Below the pieces are notes generated by a model. The model ran no database searches. It had not been told where the DNA came from and saw nothing but the letters and a program-made list of their open reading frames with translations. Made by a program: the position numbers and the translations under genes. Positions 13,101-21,317 of a stretch of DNA of 64,000 nt are shown here, piece after piece; the stretch's first letter is position 1; every line of letters begins with the position of its first letter. This DNA comes from Antilocapra americana (lineage: Eukaryota; Chordata; Mammalia; Artiodactyla; Antilocapridae), in assembly GCA_007570785.1 (NCBI GenBank), contig ML660201.1:49198316-49262315 (forward strand), given 5' to 3'.

Positions 13101-15948
13101 TGTCTTCATGGCTGCGCAGGCTTTTCTCTAGTGGCAGTGAGTCAGGCTTCTCTTGCGGGGCTTGGGCTCGAGGGCACGTGGGCGCAGTAGTCGCAGCTCC
13201 CGGGCTCTAGGACTGTGGGGTACGGACTCAGCTGCTCTGCTACGCGTGGGATCTTCCTCCATCACGGCTCGAACCTGTGTCTGTCGGCAGGCGGATTCTC
13301 GACCGCTGAGCCACCAGGGAAGCTCTCACCAGGGTGTCTTTTACCTTGACTTTTCAAAAACGAAACCTGTTTGCCGCCCCAACTCTGGGAAACACAACCT
13401 TGTCAAATTTAGGATCTCACCTCTCTTGTTCTTTTGGAATCCCAACAGCTCATAAGTCATATTTGACGTACTTGGAAATCAGTGGCCGCTGAGCGACTGT
13501 GTATGTGTGCCGGGCACCATGCACCGGGCACCATGACGCTCTGGACTACAGCGGCAAAGGAGGCTGGCGGGGGAGGGTGATGGGCACACGCAACCCACAG
13601 CCTCCTCCCTTCCCATCGCTGAGGGGTTGACTCTAACGCTGTTACTGTTTAGGATGTCAGCGTGAAATTATGTGGATGTATGTCTTTTTCCCAGGATTTT
13701 ATAAAGGCCCAAGACTTGAGTGACTTGGAAAACACAGTTGCTGCTTTAAAGAGTGAGTTTCAGAAGACCCTTAATGACCAGACAGAAAACCAGAAATCCC
13801 TGGAGGAGAATCTCGCGACGGCCAAGCACGACCTACTCAGGGTCCAGGAGCAGCTGAGCTTGGCCGAAAAGGTCAGGTTTGTCTGTCCACATCCAGTTAA
13901 GTGATGAACACAGTGTAACTAAGGGAAATGTGGATAGCTGCAGACGCACTCTACTTTTTCTCAAGGTGTTAGGCACTTTGTGTTCTGAAAGATTAAGCAC
14001 TTTTGGTAAAAAGGTTCCTCTCTCTTTGACACCAAACTATCTGTAGTAATAAAAAGCCTGTACTCCTTCCTGTTGTATGCTTACACCCACTACCCCGCAC
14101 CTCGTGGTGCTTGTCCTGATCATCCCTCTTACAGTCTGGCAGAGGGATGGGTGGCTTTTTTCTGAAGGGTTCTCTCCGAGTTTCTTAATTTATAAGCAGT
14201 ATGCGGAGAACTGTTCGCTTTAGGGATTAGACTCTTCAGAATATACAAGCTAAAATGTAAATAAAATCCTCTTCCTAAAATGCTGGCACTACTTTGCGAT
14301 TTAGAAAGAAGAGCATATGTCCGTTTTATCTGTAAATGAAATGTTGCCATTTTATTGGCTTCTCACTTGAAAGAATGTATTTTTAAACTTTGAATAGTCT
14401 TAATTTTATATAAATACATTAAAAATAAATTAGAAAATAAAATAAGCAGAGTGTTAGTAAACTAGGGCAAAAATGTATATTTTCATCAGATATGTTCTTT
14501 CTTTCCTTAACTGTTTCTTATTAATGAACTGAAAATTTTCCCTATGTAGGAATTAGAGAAGAAATTCCAACAAACAGCAGCTTATCGAAACATGAAGGAG
14601 ATTCTTACCAAGAAGAACGACCAAATCAAAGACCTGAGGAAGAGACTGGCAAAGTAAGCTGTGCTGATCCGACCCCTGGGGTCGTCCCCCTGCTGGGTTG
14701 ATGTCTGTCCTGCATTAAGTCTGACCTCCTGCCCGGAGAGGTCGGGCCAGCGGGGAGTTGCTTCATCATCCGGCCGCCTGTGTTGGGGAAGGCCCAGGGG
14801 CTCTGGCCAGGCCTCAGTTGTCACACCCCCTATGGCTTCTTTTCGGGTTCAGCTGGACCTTCAGAGTCACTCAGGGCCGCGTTTGGCCCGGATCCCCTCA
14901 GCAGGGTGTCGGACGGACACCTCAGCAGGCACGCAGGGCCGCACCAGGCGTTGCTGCTCGGTGGTGTCCTGCTGCAGTCCAGGACCTGCTCACACTGTGC
15001 TCCCATGTGACACTCTGTTGTTTAATTGCTCAGTTGTGTCTGACTCTTTGTGACCCTGTGGACTGTAGCCTGCCAGGCTCCTCTGTCCACGGAATTTTCC
15101 AGGCAAGAATACTGGAGTGGGTTGCCGTTTCTTTCTCCAAGGGATCTTCCCCACCCAGGGATCGAACCTGAGTCTGTTGCACCTCCTGCATTGGCAGGTG
15201 GATTCTTTACCATCTGAGTCACCAGAGAAGCCCCCACATGACAATTCAGGTGCTACGAAATGAGGTCCGTGTGTGGATGCCGGAGCCAGCGTGCCCTAGA
15301 AGTGCATGCCCCACATAGGAGTGGGTCTCTGGTACAGCCTCATGATGCTCCGGTGGGGGTGTGTCCAGGAACTCACTGCACGTGGGGAAGTCTAAGCCCT
15401 GGCTTCTGCTATGGATGTGTGGTTGGCCACAGTTCTGTGGTCCGGATGGAGTCTTCTAATCAGGGTCATTTCTGCCATCAGTGGTTCTGCCTGGAAACTC
15501 AGCTGACATTTTACCTTTATCAGAATTCCAGAGTCCCAGAGCTGAAGAGTAAACCCCAGATCAAACTTCTCCTTAGAGAAGGGAGTTGGTTAACCTTGTA
15601 CTCACAAGGCCATATCAGCTGTGTGTGTCCATCAGGCCTTTGATTAGATAATTACCAAATCCTTTGTCTACTGAGCTGACACGGGTGTAGATGCCACATG
15701 TAGTAGAGACTTGGAGCCTGACGGTGTATCAGTGGTTATCTGGTCCATCCTCTGGTCCAGGAATCCTCCGGTTCACCCCCATCACGCTGTGAACAAATCT
15801 GACTTATACCGCAGCAGTGATTTCAGATGAAGGATGCAACATTACTGGCTTAGTCACTGGAAGTGTTTCAGGTAAACTCATTGGTACAACAGTTGACATG
15901 CTCTTAATTAAATACATATCTCTTTCCAGATATGAACCTGAAGATTAG
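544..15948 (+). CDS. LZTFL1: LZTFL1, leucine zipper transcription factor-like 1 (BBS17), complete CDS in 10 exons
   Basis: Coding exons are 544-546, 5523-5647, 7636-7830, 9114-9174, 10180-10251, 11030-11095, 11178-11255, 13695-13871, 14550-14653 and 15930-15948. All introns have GT and AG ends. The joined length is 900 nt, 299 residues plus TAG, which equals the mammalian protein length. The product begins MAELGLNEHHQNEV and ends YEPED, as in human LZTFL1. Residues about 145-295 are Lys/Glu/Leu-rich heptad coiled coil, the leucine-zipper part. Known role: a cytoplasmic protein that binds the BBSome and limits its entry into cilia, so affecting Smoothened traffic; human loss causes Bardet-Biedl syndrome 17. 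Residues 129-140 (exon 5 start) differ most from the human protein as I recall it. No frameshift or premature stop is seen. Identification is firm; expression is not shown by sequence. Confidence 0.97.
716..871 (+). repeat. Perfect 78-bp tandem duplication
   Basis: Bases 716-793 and 794-871 are the same 78-base unit (starting ATAATCCTCGGCGG, ending CTGAAGGGCCT) with no mismatch seen. It lies 170 bases inside intron 1 at the edge of the CpG island. Being perfect, it is either recent or an assembly artefact beside the nearby gap. Confidence 0.92.
1004..1150 (+). repeat. Compound microsatellite (GACA)n(CA)n
   Basis: About ten GACA units run into a long CA tract that is broken by 10 N at 1094-1103. 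Length is therefore uncertain and the locus is likely polymorphic. Confidence 0.95.
1094..1103. other. Assembly gap (10 N) in CA repeat
   Basis: Ten N lie inside the CA tract. The round number suggests a placeholder, so the true repeat length is unknown. Confidence 0.98.
2023..2140 (-). mobile_element. BovB 3'-end remnant
   Basis: Resembles the antisense BovB 3' end (TCATGTCTGAC, ACCCTATGGACTGCAGCACG, CCATTGAGTCG, ATCCAACCATCTCATCC), with internal decay and loss. Confidence 0.6.
2735..3007 (+). mobile_element. Bov-A2 SINE with intact target-site duplications
   Basis: Two BovA monomers in tandem (GGAGAAGGCAATGGCACTCC..., then GGAGAAGGAAGTGGCAACCC...) ending in a short GCAGCAG tail. It is flanked by identical 11-base CTTGCTGATAC copies at 2724-2734 and 3008-3018, which gives exact insertion ends. 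Confidence 0.9.
3190..3390 (+). mobile_element. MIR SINE
   Basis: Decayed but recognisable MIR order: GACTTTGGAGTTAGA, a CTCTGCTCTCCCACTTGCTA core, CCTCAGTTTTCTGTCTGTAAA, then CATAGGGTTGTACTGAGGAG and CCTGGCACAT. Confidence 0.75.
5210..5389 (+). mobile_element. Bov-tA SINE, 5'-truncated
   Basis: Begins within the tRNA-related head (AATGCAGGAGATGTGGGTTT) and runs through GGAGAAGGAAATGGCAACCC to AGACTAAACAACAGCAA. It lies 133 bases before LZTFL1 exon 2. Confidence 0.88.
5523..5647 (+). CDS. LZTFL1: LZTFL1 coding exon 2 (residues 2-43)
   Basis: The acceptor TTTCAG ends at 5522 and the donor is GTATCA at 5648. It encodes the conserved N-terminus AELGLNEHHQNEVINYMRFA and onward, identical to the human exon as far as I recall. 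Codon 43 (Arg) is split 2+1 with exon 3. Confidence 0.95.
5648..7635 (+). other. LZTFL1 intron 2
   Basis: A 2.0-kb intron. The part 6710-7100 is more GC-rich and holds open frames on both strands, but shows no protein similarity I recognise. No clear interspersed repeat is seen. Confidence 0.85.
7636..7830 (+). CDS. LZTFL1: LZTFL1 coding exon 3 (residues 43-108)
   Basis: The acceptor TTTTTCAG ends at 7635 and the donor GTAATA starts at 7831. It encodes LVEETFTVDEVSEVLNGLQA through DISELENR. The 3' codon is split 2+1. The region is strongly conserved, with E and T changes against human near its start only. Confidence 0.95.
7831..9113 (+). other. LZTFL1 intron 3
   Basis: A 1.3-kb intron with no repeat or gene that I can name. 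Base composition is ordinary AT-rich intron, with a small GC-rich patch at 8390-8500. Confidence 0.8.
9114..9174 (+). CDS. LZTFL1: LZTFL1 coding exon 4 (residues 108-128)
   Basis: A short 61-nt exon encoding ELLEQVAEFEKAEFTSSNKK, with acceptor TTTTCAAG and donor GTAATT. It completes the split Arg codon and restores phase 0. Confidence 0.93.
9175..10179 (+). other. LZTFL1 intron 4
   Basis: A 1.0-kb intron. Around 9450-9575 it carries a decayed MIR-like segment (TGTGACCTTGAGCAGGTGAC, CTCATCCCTCAAGTGGAGAC). The rest is unremarkable. Confidence 0.8.
10180..10251 (+). CDS. LZTFL1: LZTFL1 coding exon 5 (residues 129-152)
   Basis: A 72-nt phase-0 exon encoding SIIESMKPKLAPLHEAGAAE and onward. Its first residues are the least like the human protein, while KPKLAPL and AELLNK are kept. 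Splice sites are TTTCAG and GTACTG. Confidence 0.92.
10252..11029 (+). other. LZTFL1 intron 5
   Basis: A 778-base intron. Its middle, 10560-10900, is purine- and G-rich. I see no repeat family or gene. Confidence 0.8.
11030..11095 (+). CDS. LZTFL1: LZTFL1 coding exon 6 (residues 153-174)
   Basis: A 66-nt phase-0 exon, EIIRLQEENEKLKSRLKTIE and SQ, the start of the charged coiled coil. The acceptor ACTCACAAAG has a poor polypyrimidine tract, so this exon could be skipped in frame. Confidence 0.92.
11178..11255 (+). CDS. LZTFL1: LZTFL1 coding exon 7 (residues 175-200)
   Basis: A 78-nt phase-0 exon encoding ATDALDEKSKLERALQDLQL and onward, with acceptor GACTTTAG and donor GTGAAA. Heptad leucines continue. 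Intron 6 before it is only 82 bases. Confidence 0.93.
11594..11801 (-). mobile_element. Bov-tA SINE
   Basis: Antisense Bov-tA: GACTGCAGCCCACCAGGCTC, TCTCCTGCATTGACAGGCGG and TTTACCACTGCGCCACCCGG, the last being the tRNA-derived head. Confidence 0.9.
13083..13325 (-). mobile_element. Cetartiodactyl tRNA-derived SINE (CHR type)
   Basis: Antisense element ending in a tRNA-like head (TCGAACCTGTGTCTGTCGGC, GACCGCTGAGCCACCAGGGA). A T-rich remnant of the tail is at its left. TCACCAGG at 13075-13082 and 13326-13333 look like target-site copies. Confidence 0.75.
13695..13871 (+). CDS. LZTFL1: LZTFL1 coding exon 8 (residues 201-259)
   Basis: The longest coding exon after exon 3, 177 nt and phase 0. 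It runs from DFIKAQDLSDLENTVAALKS to QEQLSLAEK and is coiled coil. Splice sites are TTCCCAG and GTCAGG. Confidence 0.95.
13872..14549 (+). other. LZTFL1 intron 8
   Basis: A 678-base AT-rich intron. No repeat, RNA gene or open frame of interest is seen. Confidence 0.8.
14550..14653 (+). CDS. LZTFL1: LZTFL1 coding exon 9 (residues 260-294)
   Basis: Encodes ELEKKFQQTAAYRNMKEILT through KDLRKRLA plus two bases of Lys294. The acceptor is CTATGTAG and the donor GTAAGC. This is the end of the leucine-zipper coiled coil. Confidence 0.95.
14654..15929 (+). other. LZTFL1 intron 9
   Basis: A 1.28-kb intron before the tiny last coding exon. A GC-rich first part is followed by a Bov-tA (15015-15235) and ordinary sequence. 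The long frames here come from GC-rich sequence and the SINE. Confidence 0.85.
15015..15235 (-). mobile_element. Bov-tA SINE
   Basis: Full-length antisense Bov-tA, from TTGCTCAGTTGTGTCTGACT to CATCTGAGTCACCAGAGAAG. Its reverse complement keeps the tRNA-like head with CCTGCCAATGCAGG-type spacing. Confidence 0.9.
15930..15948 (+). CDS. LZTFL1: LZTFL1 terminal coding exon 10
   Basis: The acceptor TCTTTCCAG is followed by the last base of Lys294, then YEPED and TAG at 15946-15948. Only five whole residues are coded, exactly the human C-terminus. The same exon continues as 3' UTR. Confidence 0.93.
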
Positions 15949-17590
15949 GAACTGATGATCTCATCTGGAAGCTGCCACAGTATGAAAGTGCAAGCCCTTT
16001 CCCACCTCAGGCATGTATTTGAAGCAGTTTGTTATATTTCCTCAGTTTATTTTTCTAAGATTTAGACTTTGCTTATGATATTTAGAGTTAGAGTTCCTAT
16101 TTCAGTTACCTAATTGAGAAGAGAGAAAACCTCCTGACTGATTCTGGCTGGTCATCTCAAACTCCTCTGTGAGTGCTCCAGATCCTTAGGTCAAATGCAG
16201 TGAGAATTCTTTATACTAAAGAAAAAGTTACGTTTTGCATTAATATAAGAGGACACATTTTCAATAAATGTTAAAGCTAGCATTGTCTACAGTTGTGCAT
16301 TCCTTAGAATAAAAATATAGAATTATTAAAGAGTTTATTATGAATAAACCTTATTTTTAAAAATGAAATCTAAATTGTTTTCTCTGTGTGATCATCAGAA
16401 AATATATATAACTTTGTTGAAAATGTGAATGCCATTTATAATAGGCATCATTTTTACTAATAATGCAGGTTAACAGTGAACATGAGGATTTCATGACATT
16501 TTTTGCAGCATACCTTATCATAAGTCTGTATTGCTGATGAAGGCAGAGGCATCCTTGTACTTCTGCAGTTGAGAAAGTATCTGGACTCAGAATAAATGTA
16601 ATCTTTATGCTTCAGTTTACAGAATATGCTATTAAATTATATGTTGAATGAGAACACTTTTTAAAAGATCTCTATTCAACATAGAATCAGGTTCTAGACT
16701 TGAGATTCGACTTTTGATTATAGTTTATTTATTTAGGTACATCTATAGTAACTTCATTTTCAAGAGGTTTTGATTATATTTCTGTTGGCCTGCTTTTTCT
16801 TGTGTATGATTTTGGATAAATCATTAGAAATTAGGTATCTATACTTGCATAATACAACAATATACTATAATGATAAACAAAAATTAAGTTCATAAAGCAT
16901 TAATGCTTCAGAAGGAAAGTACTTACTTTTAACACATTATTTAGAAAGTAATCATTCCCACTTCCACAAGATTCTGTTCACCAAGAAGAGTTTACTGATT
17001 TGAGGGAAAGGTTTGTTTTTTTTATTCAAGCTTTTAATACTAGCCTTGAATTTGTTGTTTTTCTTGTAGGTTTTATATTAAAATACTGAAGGAACAAATG
17101 ATAAAGGGTAAGATAACTTACCCCCGAAAGGACACGGAAGGCAATCTTTAAGCGATAATTGAAGGAGAGAAGCGAGGGAGGAAGCCGGCCATAAGCCAGC
17201 CCTCACTGCTAGTCACCCCTCACCCGCCCCTCGCTACGCAGGCCACGCCTTGGCTTCCGTGGCCTTTTAGAGCTTCACTGAGTATTCCAGTCACACACCG
17301 TATTTCTTTAGGCCAGAATTCATTCTGTCTCCAAAAACTATTCCACTATTTAATGGGCCAGGATATTCTATTACATTCAGAAACAGACTTTTTTTTTTTA
17401 AATGGCGTGGTATCTTTTAACAACCACGTATTTTCTCCTTACCTTAGTTTGATGCATAAAGAAGAAAGTTATCTTGAGAAACCTATGTCGCTAGGTAGAA
17501 TTTCAACTTTGTATTTTTTCTCTTTTTCATAGCAACCTTGAAATATTCTGTATATTCAGTTCAATAATAAATCAAAAGTCTTTATGATAC
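15949..17590 (+). other. LZTFL1: Probable LZTFL1 3' UTR
   Basis: AT-rich sequence without a recognisable interspersed repeat follows the stop codon. AATAAA signals occur at 16263, 16308, 16343, 16591 and 17566, which allows several transcript ends. Human LZTFL1 has a long 3' UTR, so the distal signals are plausible. The true end is not fixed, and the UTR might reach the L1 fragment near 18228. Confidence 0.55.
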
Positions 17591-17700
17591 CGTAAAACCT
17601 AACTATGCCCTGCATTAAGATAAACAAACATGACATTCTTTGGCATAAATTAACAGGATGATTCTTCACCATATAAATACTTTTTGTGCCTGGTTGTGTC

Positions 17701-17702
<2 letters not shown>

Positions 17703-17732
<30 letters not shown>
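17703..17732 (+). repeat. (TG)15 microsatellite
   Basis: A pure TG run just after the last candidate LZTFL1 polyadenylation signal. It would be a usable polymorphic marker. Confidence 0.95.
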
Positions 17733-17735
<3 letters not shown>

Positions 17736-18227
17736 CTCATGTGCTTAGCAAAACTGCAGTAGTGAAGTTTTTTCAACATTTCCCTAGTCTTAAGACTTAT
17801 CTCATTTAACTGAAAGTCTTTTTAGTTGTTGTGTTTTGCATTTGTAAGAAGGTTGCCTTAGGCCCCGGTTGAACTTTGCGTGTGCTCAGCTGTACGGACT
17901 GTGCACAGTGGCTGTCACAGTGCAGCTTCAGTTCAGCTTAAATACTCAAGGCTCCTGCTAAATTATGACTCAGACCTTTATGGACAAAAATAAAAGGCAA
18001 GGGTTTTTGTTACTCATTTCCTCTGCTCAGAATTTAAGTGTTCGTTTTTTCCTCATAATCCATTTTGAGTCATATTAGAGTTTAATGATCATTTGTTTAT
18101 GGCTTATATAACTCATAAGGAAAAGACTGCTCTGCATTGAACTTGTTATCCTACGTGAAAAAACCTTTGCTATTTGTGATAAAACCTTTGCTATTCTGAT
18201 GAGTTGAAAAGAGTTTATAGAGATGGT
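17733..18227. other. Intergenic sequence downstream of LZTFL1
   Basis: About 500 bases of AT-rich sequence with no repeat or gene I can name. It could be the distal 3' UTR if the longest transcript form is used. Confidence 0.6.
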
Positions 18228-19500
18228 TGCTTATTTATTTATTTATTAGTCCTGAAGTATAGTTGATTTACAGTGTTGTGCTAGTTTCTGTTATACAGAA
18301 AAGTGACTCAGTCACACACGCATTTTCCATTGCGGCTTATCCCAGGAGACCGCATACAGGTCCCTGTGCTGTACAGTAGGGCCTGGTTTATCCTTTCTAA
18401 AGGTAATAGTTTGCTTCTCCTAACCCCAAACTCCAAGTCCATCCCTCCCTCTCCCTTGGCAATCACAAGTCTGTTCTCTAAGGCTGTGAGTCTGTTTCTG
18501 CTTTGTTAAGTTCATTTGTATCATTTCTTTAGACATCATACATAAGTGATGTCATGTGATACTTGTCTTTGTCTGATTTACCTCACTTAGTAGAATAATC
18601 TCCAGGTCCTTCCCTGTTGCTGCAGATGGCGTGATTTCATTCCTTGTTAACGGCTGAGTAATATTTCATTGTATATTACATACCACAGCTTTTTTATCCG
18701 TCCCTCTGTCAGTGGACTTTAGGTTGCTTCCACGTCTGTTGTAAACAGTGCTGCAGTGAACAGTGGGGTGCATGTATCCTTTCAGAACGATGGTTTTCTC
18801 CAGATACACGTCCAGTAGTGGGATTGCTGGGTCTCATGGTGGCCTTTTTTTCCAAGGAGCCACAGTGGCTGTACCGATGAAGTGCCCCCAACAGTGTAGA
18901 AGGACTGCCTTCTCTTCACCCTGTCTCCAGCGTTTATTGTTTGTAGACTTTTTGATGGTGGCCATTCTGATTGGTGTGAGGTGATACCTCATTTTAGTTT
19001 TGATTTGCATTTCTCTAATAATGAATGATGTTGAGCATCTTTTCATGTCCTTCTTGGCCGTCTGTGTATCTTCTTTGGAGAAATGTCTCTATAGGCCTTC
19101 TGCCCACTTTTTTGATTGGGTGATTTGTCTTTTGTTTGACATTGAGCCATGTGAGATGTTTGTAAATTTTGGAGATTAATCCCTTGTTGGTCACAGCATT
19201 TGCAAATATTTTCTCCCATTCTGAGGGGTTCTGTGTTACAGTTTTCTCCGTTGGTCTGTTGATGGATACTTGGGTTGCTTCCCTGTCTTAGCTATTGTAA
19301 ATAGTGCTGCTGTGAACATTGGATGTGTGTGTCTTTTTGAATTAGTCTTTGGTTTTTTTCTGGATATATACCCTGGAGTGGAGTTGTTGGATCATTGGGC
19401 AGCTCTGTTTTTAGCTTTTTGAGGACCCTCTCTATTGTTTCTGCAGTACCCATACCAGTTTACGCTCCTGCCACAATACATTCTTGCCGTGTGTTTTGGT
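18228..19500 (-). mobile_element. L1 3'-end fragments, two overlapping copies
   Basis: Antisense L1 3' sequence: GTTGATTTACAGTGTTGTGC, CTGTGCTGTACAGTAGG, GCTGAGTAATATTTCATTGT, GTGGGATTGCTGGGTCTCAT. From about 19259 the motif for TTGGGTTGCTTCC plus ATTGTAAATAGTGCTGCTGT recurs, so a second copy or an internal duplication begins there. Confidence 0.8.
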
Positions 19501-19569
19501 ACGCTAAAGTAACATCTTTAGAGCCGCTCCCGAGTCCTCTTAGATCAGTATATATTCTAAACAAATAAG

Positions 19570-20000
19570 CCACCTTATTTTTAATCACCTTTTTGAGGTA
19601 AACTTTACAGTAATAATATACATGCATCTTAAGGTCCTGTTGGATGGATTCTGGTTGAGGCAGTCACCCATGTGTGCACTACCACAGTTAAGATACAGAC
19701 ATTTTCATCGCCTAAAAGTTCCCTTCTGCCCCTTGACAGTGAGTCTTCTCCACCCTGGGCCCTGGGAGGCCACTGATGTGCTGTCTGGTGACAGGCTAGA
19801 CTTGCCTTTTCTGGAATTTTCATATGAGCTCTCATAGTGGTGTCCTTCTCTGTGCCTGGCTTCTGTAACTCAGCAAAATGTATTTAAATTTACCCATGTT
19901 GATGCGTGTGTCAGTAGCTCATTCCTATTATCACCGAATCATGTTCCATCCCATGCTGTCTCGCAGTTTTCTTGCTCTGTCCAACTAAGTCTTAGACTAC
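19570..20000 (-). mobile_element. Older L1 3' fragment
   Basis: Resembles mammalian L1 3' ends read antisense (ATTTTTAATCACCTTTTTGA, CTGTAACTCAGCAAAATG, ACCCATGTTGATGCGTGTG, CACCGAATCATGTTCCATCC), well decayed. Confidence 0.55.
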
Positions 20001-20181
20001 CTCAACCAGTATTTATGACATGTCACTTGGGAGTTGAAGATTAGACACTCTCTTTAGACAAATTTGAGATGCCTCCCTTCCCTGACCTCCAGATGGGGAT
20101 TTGGGTAGGTGGTAGACTTACAAGTCCAAACATTAAGGTGTGGTCGGGGCTGAAGCTAAAGCATCGTGAGATACAAATGTG

Positions 20182-20522
20182 AGTGAAGTGAAGTTGCTCA
20201 GTCGTGTCTGAAAAGGCAACCCTCCCATACTGTTGGGGATGTAAGTTGTAGCCACTATGGACAATAGTATGGCAGAGCCTCAAAAAACTAAAAACAGAAT
20301 TACCGTATGGTCCAGCAGTCCCACTCCTGGGCATATATCCAGACAGAGTGAGTGAGTGAGAGCGACCCCATGGACTGTAGCCTACCAGGCTTCTCCGTCC
20401 ATGGGATTTTCCAGGCAAGAGTACTGCCATTTCCTACTCCAGGAGATCTTCCCTACCCAGGGATTGAACCTGGGTCTCCCGCATTGTAGGCAGACGCTTT
20501 ACTGTCTGAACCACAAGGGCAT
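20182..20522 (-). mobile_element. Bov-tA SINE split by an L1 piece
   Basis: The two arms are 20182-20210 (AAGTTGCTCAGTCGTGTCTG) and 20348-20522 (GCGACCCCATGGACTGTAGC to TGAACCACAAGGGCATG). Between them lies about 137 bases of sense L1, replacing about eight bases of SINE. Confidence 0.85.
20211..20347 (+). mobile_element. L1 fragment nested in Bov-tA
   Basis: Sense L1 3' sequence with ATGGTCCAGCAGTCCCACTC and CTGGGCATATATCC, typical of the late ORF2/3' region. It sits inside the Bov-tA, so it arrived later or by a copy-patch event. Confidence 0.75.
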
Positions 20523-21317
20523 GTCACATGTAGAGGTGGCTTTTAAAACATAGTCACGAAAGATAGAGGTGGGTGTAGGTGAGAAGCCTGGGGCCCTCCA
20601 GTATCACAGGTCGTGGAGAGAGGAGGAACAAGCAGAGGAGACCAAGGAGGGGAACCAGAAGACAGCGCTGTCCTGGCGGCCAGCCTGCAAAAGCCCCCGG
20701 AGGGAGGAGTGATCAGCGGACCACCTTGGTGGTCCAGGGAGGGAGGCCTGAGAGCTGGCCGCCCAAGTCAGCCATGTGGGGGTTATCGGTGACCTGGACC
20801 GTTCTAGTTAGAGTGGCCGTGGTGGGCCTGGAGCAGAAGACTGTTAGAACCTGTGGGAGGAGAGAGTCTGGAGACAGAGTGGGGATAGACATCTCTTGAT
20901 GAGTTTTCCTAGAAAATAAAGTAGAAACAGGGCAGAGGCCAGAAGGAAAAGTGGCGTCGAGGAAAGGAATTGTTTTTCTGGAGCTGGAGAAGCCACAGCG
21001 TGTATTCCTACCAGAATGCCCACCCCAGAGAGCTGGGATCTGGGTTGTCATGTTTGCTCATGCCTGCCCAGTACCTAGAGCAGGGCCCACCCAGCACATG
21101 GGGACAATGAGTAACTACGTCTAACTAAACTGATGAATCAGACCTGATACACCAGAAAGTCACATTATATGCTAAATGGGGATAAGAGCCAAGGAGATAG
21201 AATGAAGCAGGCAAGAAGGGTATAACGCATGGGGGCAGTAGGGGACCTGTTAGCTAGGCTTATCTTTGAGGCCCCAGGAGAAGGTGACTTTTGAGCAAAA
21301 TTCTGAGGAAGTACAAA
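20523..21317. other. Intergenic, unassigned
   Basis: Purine-rich sequence of about 800 bases with no family I can name. It could be an old LTR or MaLR-like remnant, judging by style only. Confidence 0.4.

Larger units (their letters stand above)
11256..13694 (+). other. LZTFL1 intron 7
   Basis: A 2.4-kb intron with a Bov-tA (11594-11801), AT-rich sequence (12780-13050) and a tRNA-type SINE (13083-13325). The stretch 11805-12780 shows nothing I can name. Confidence 0.85.
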
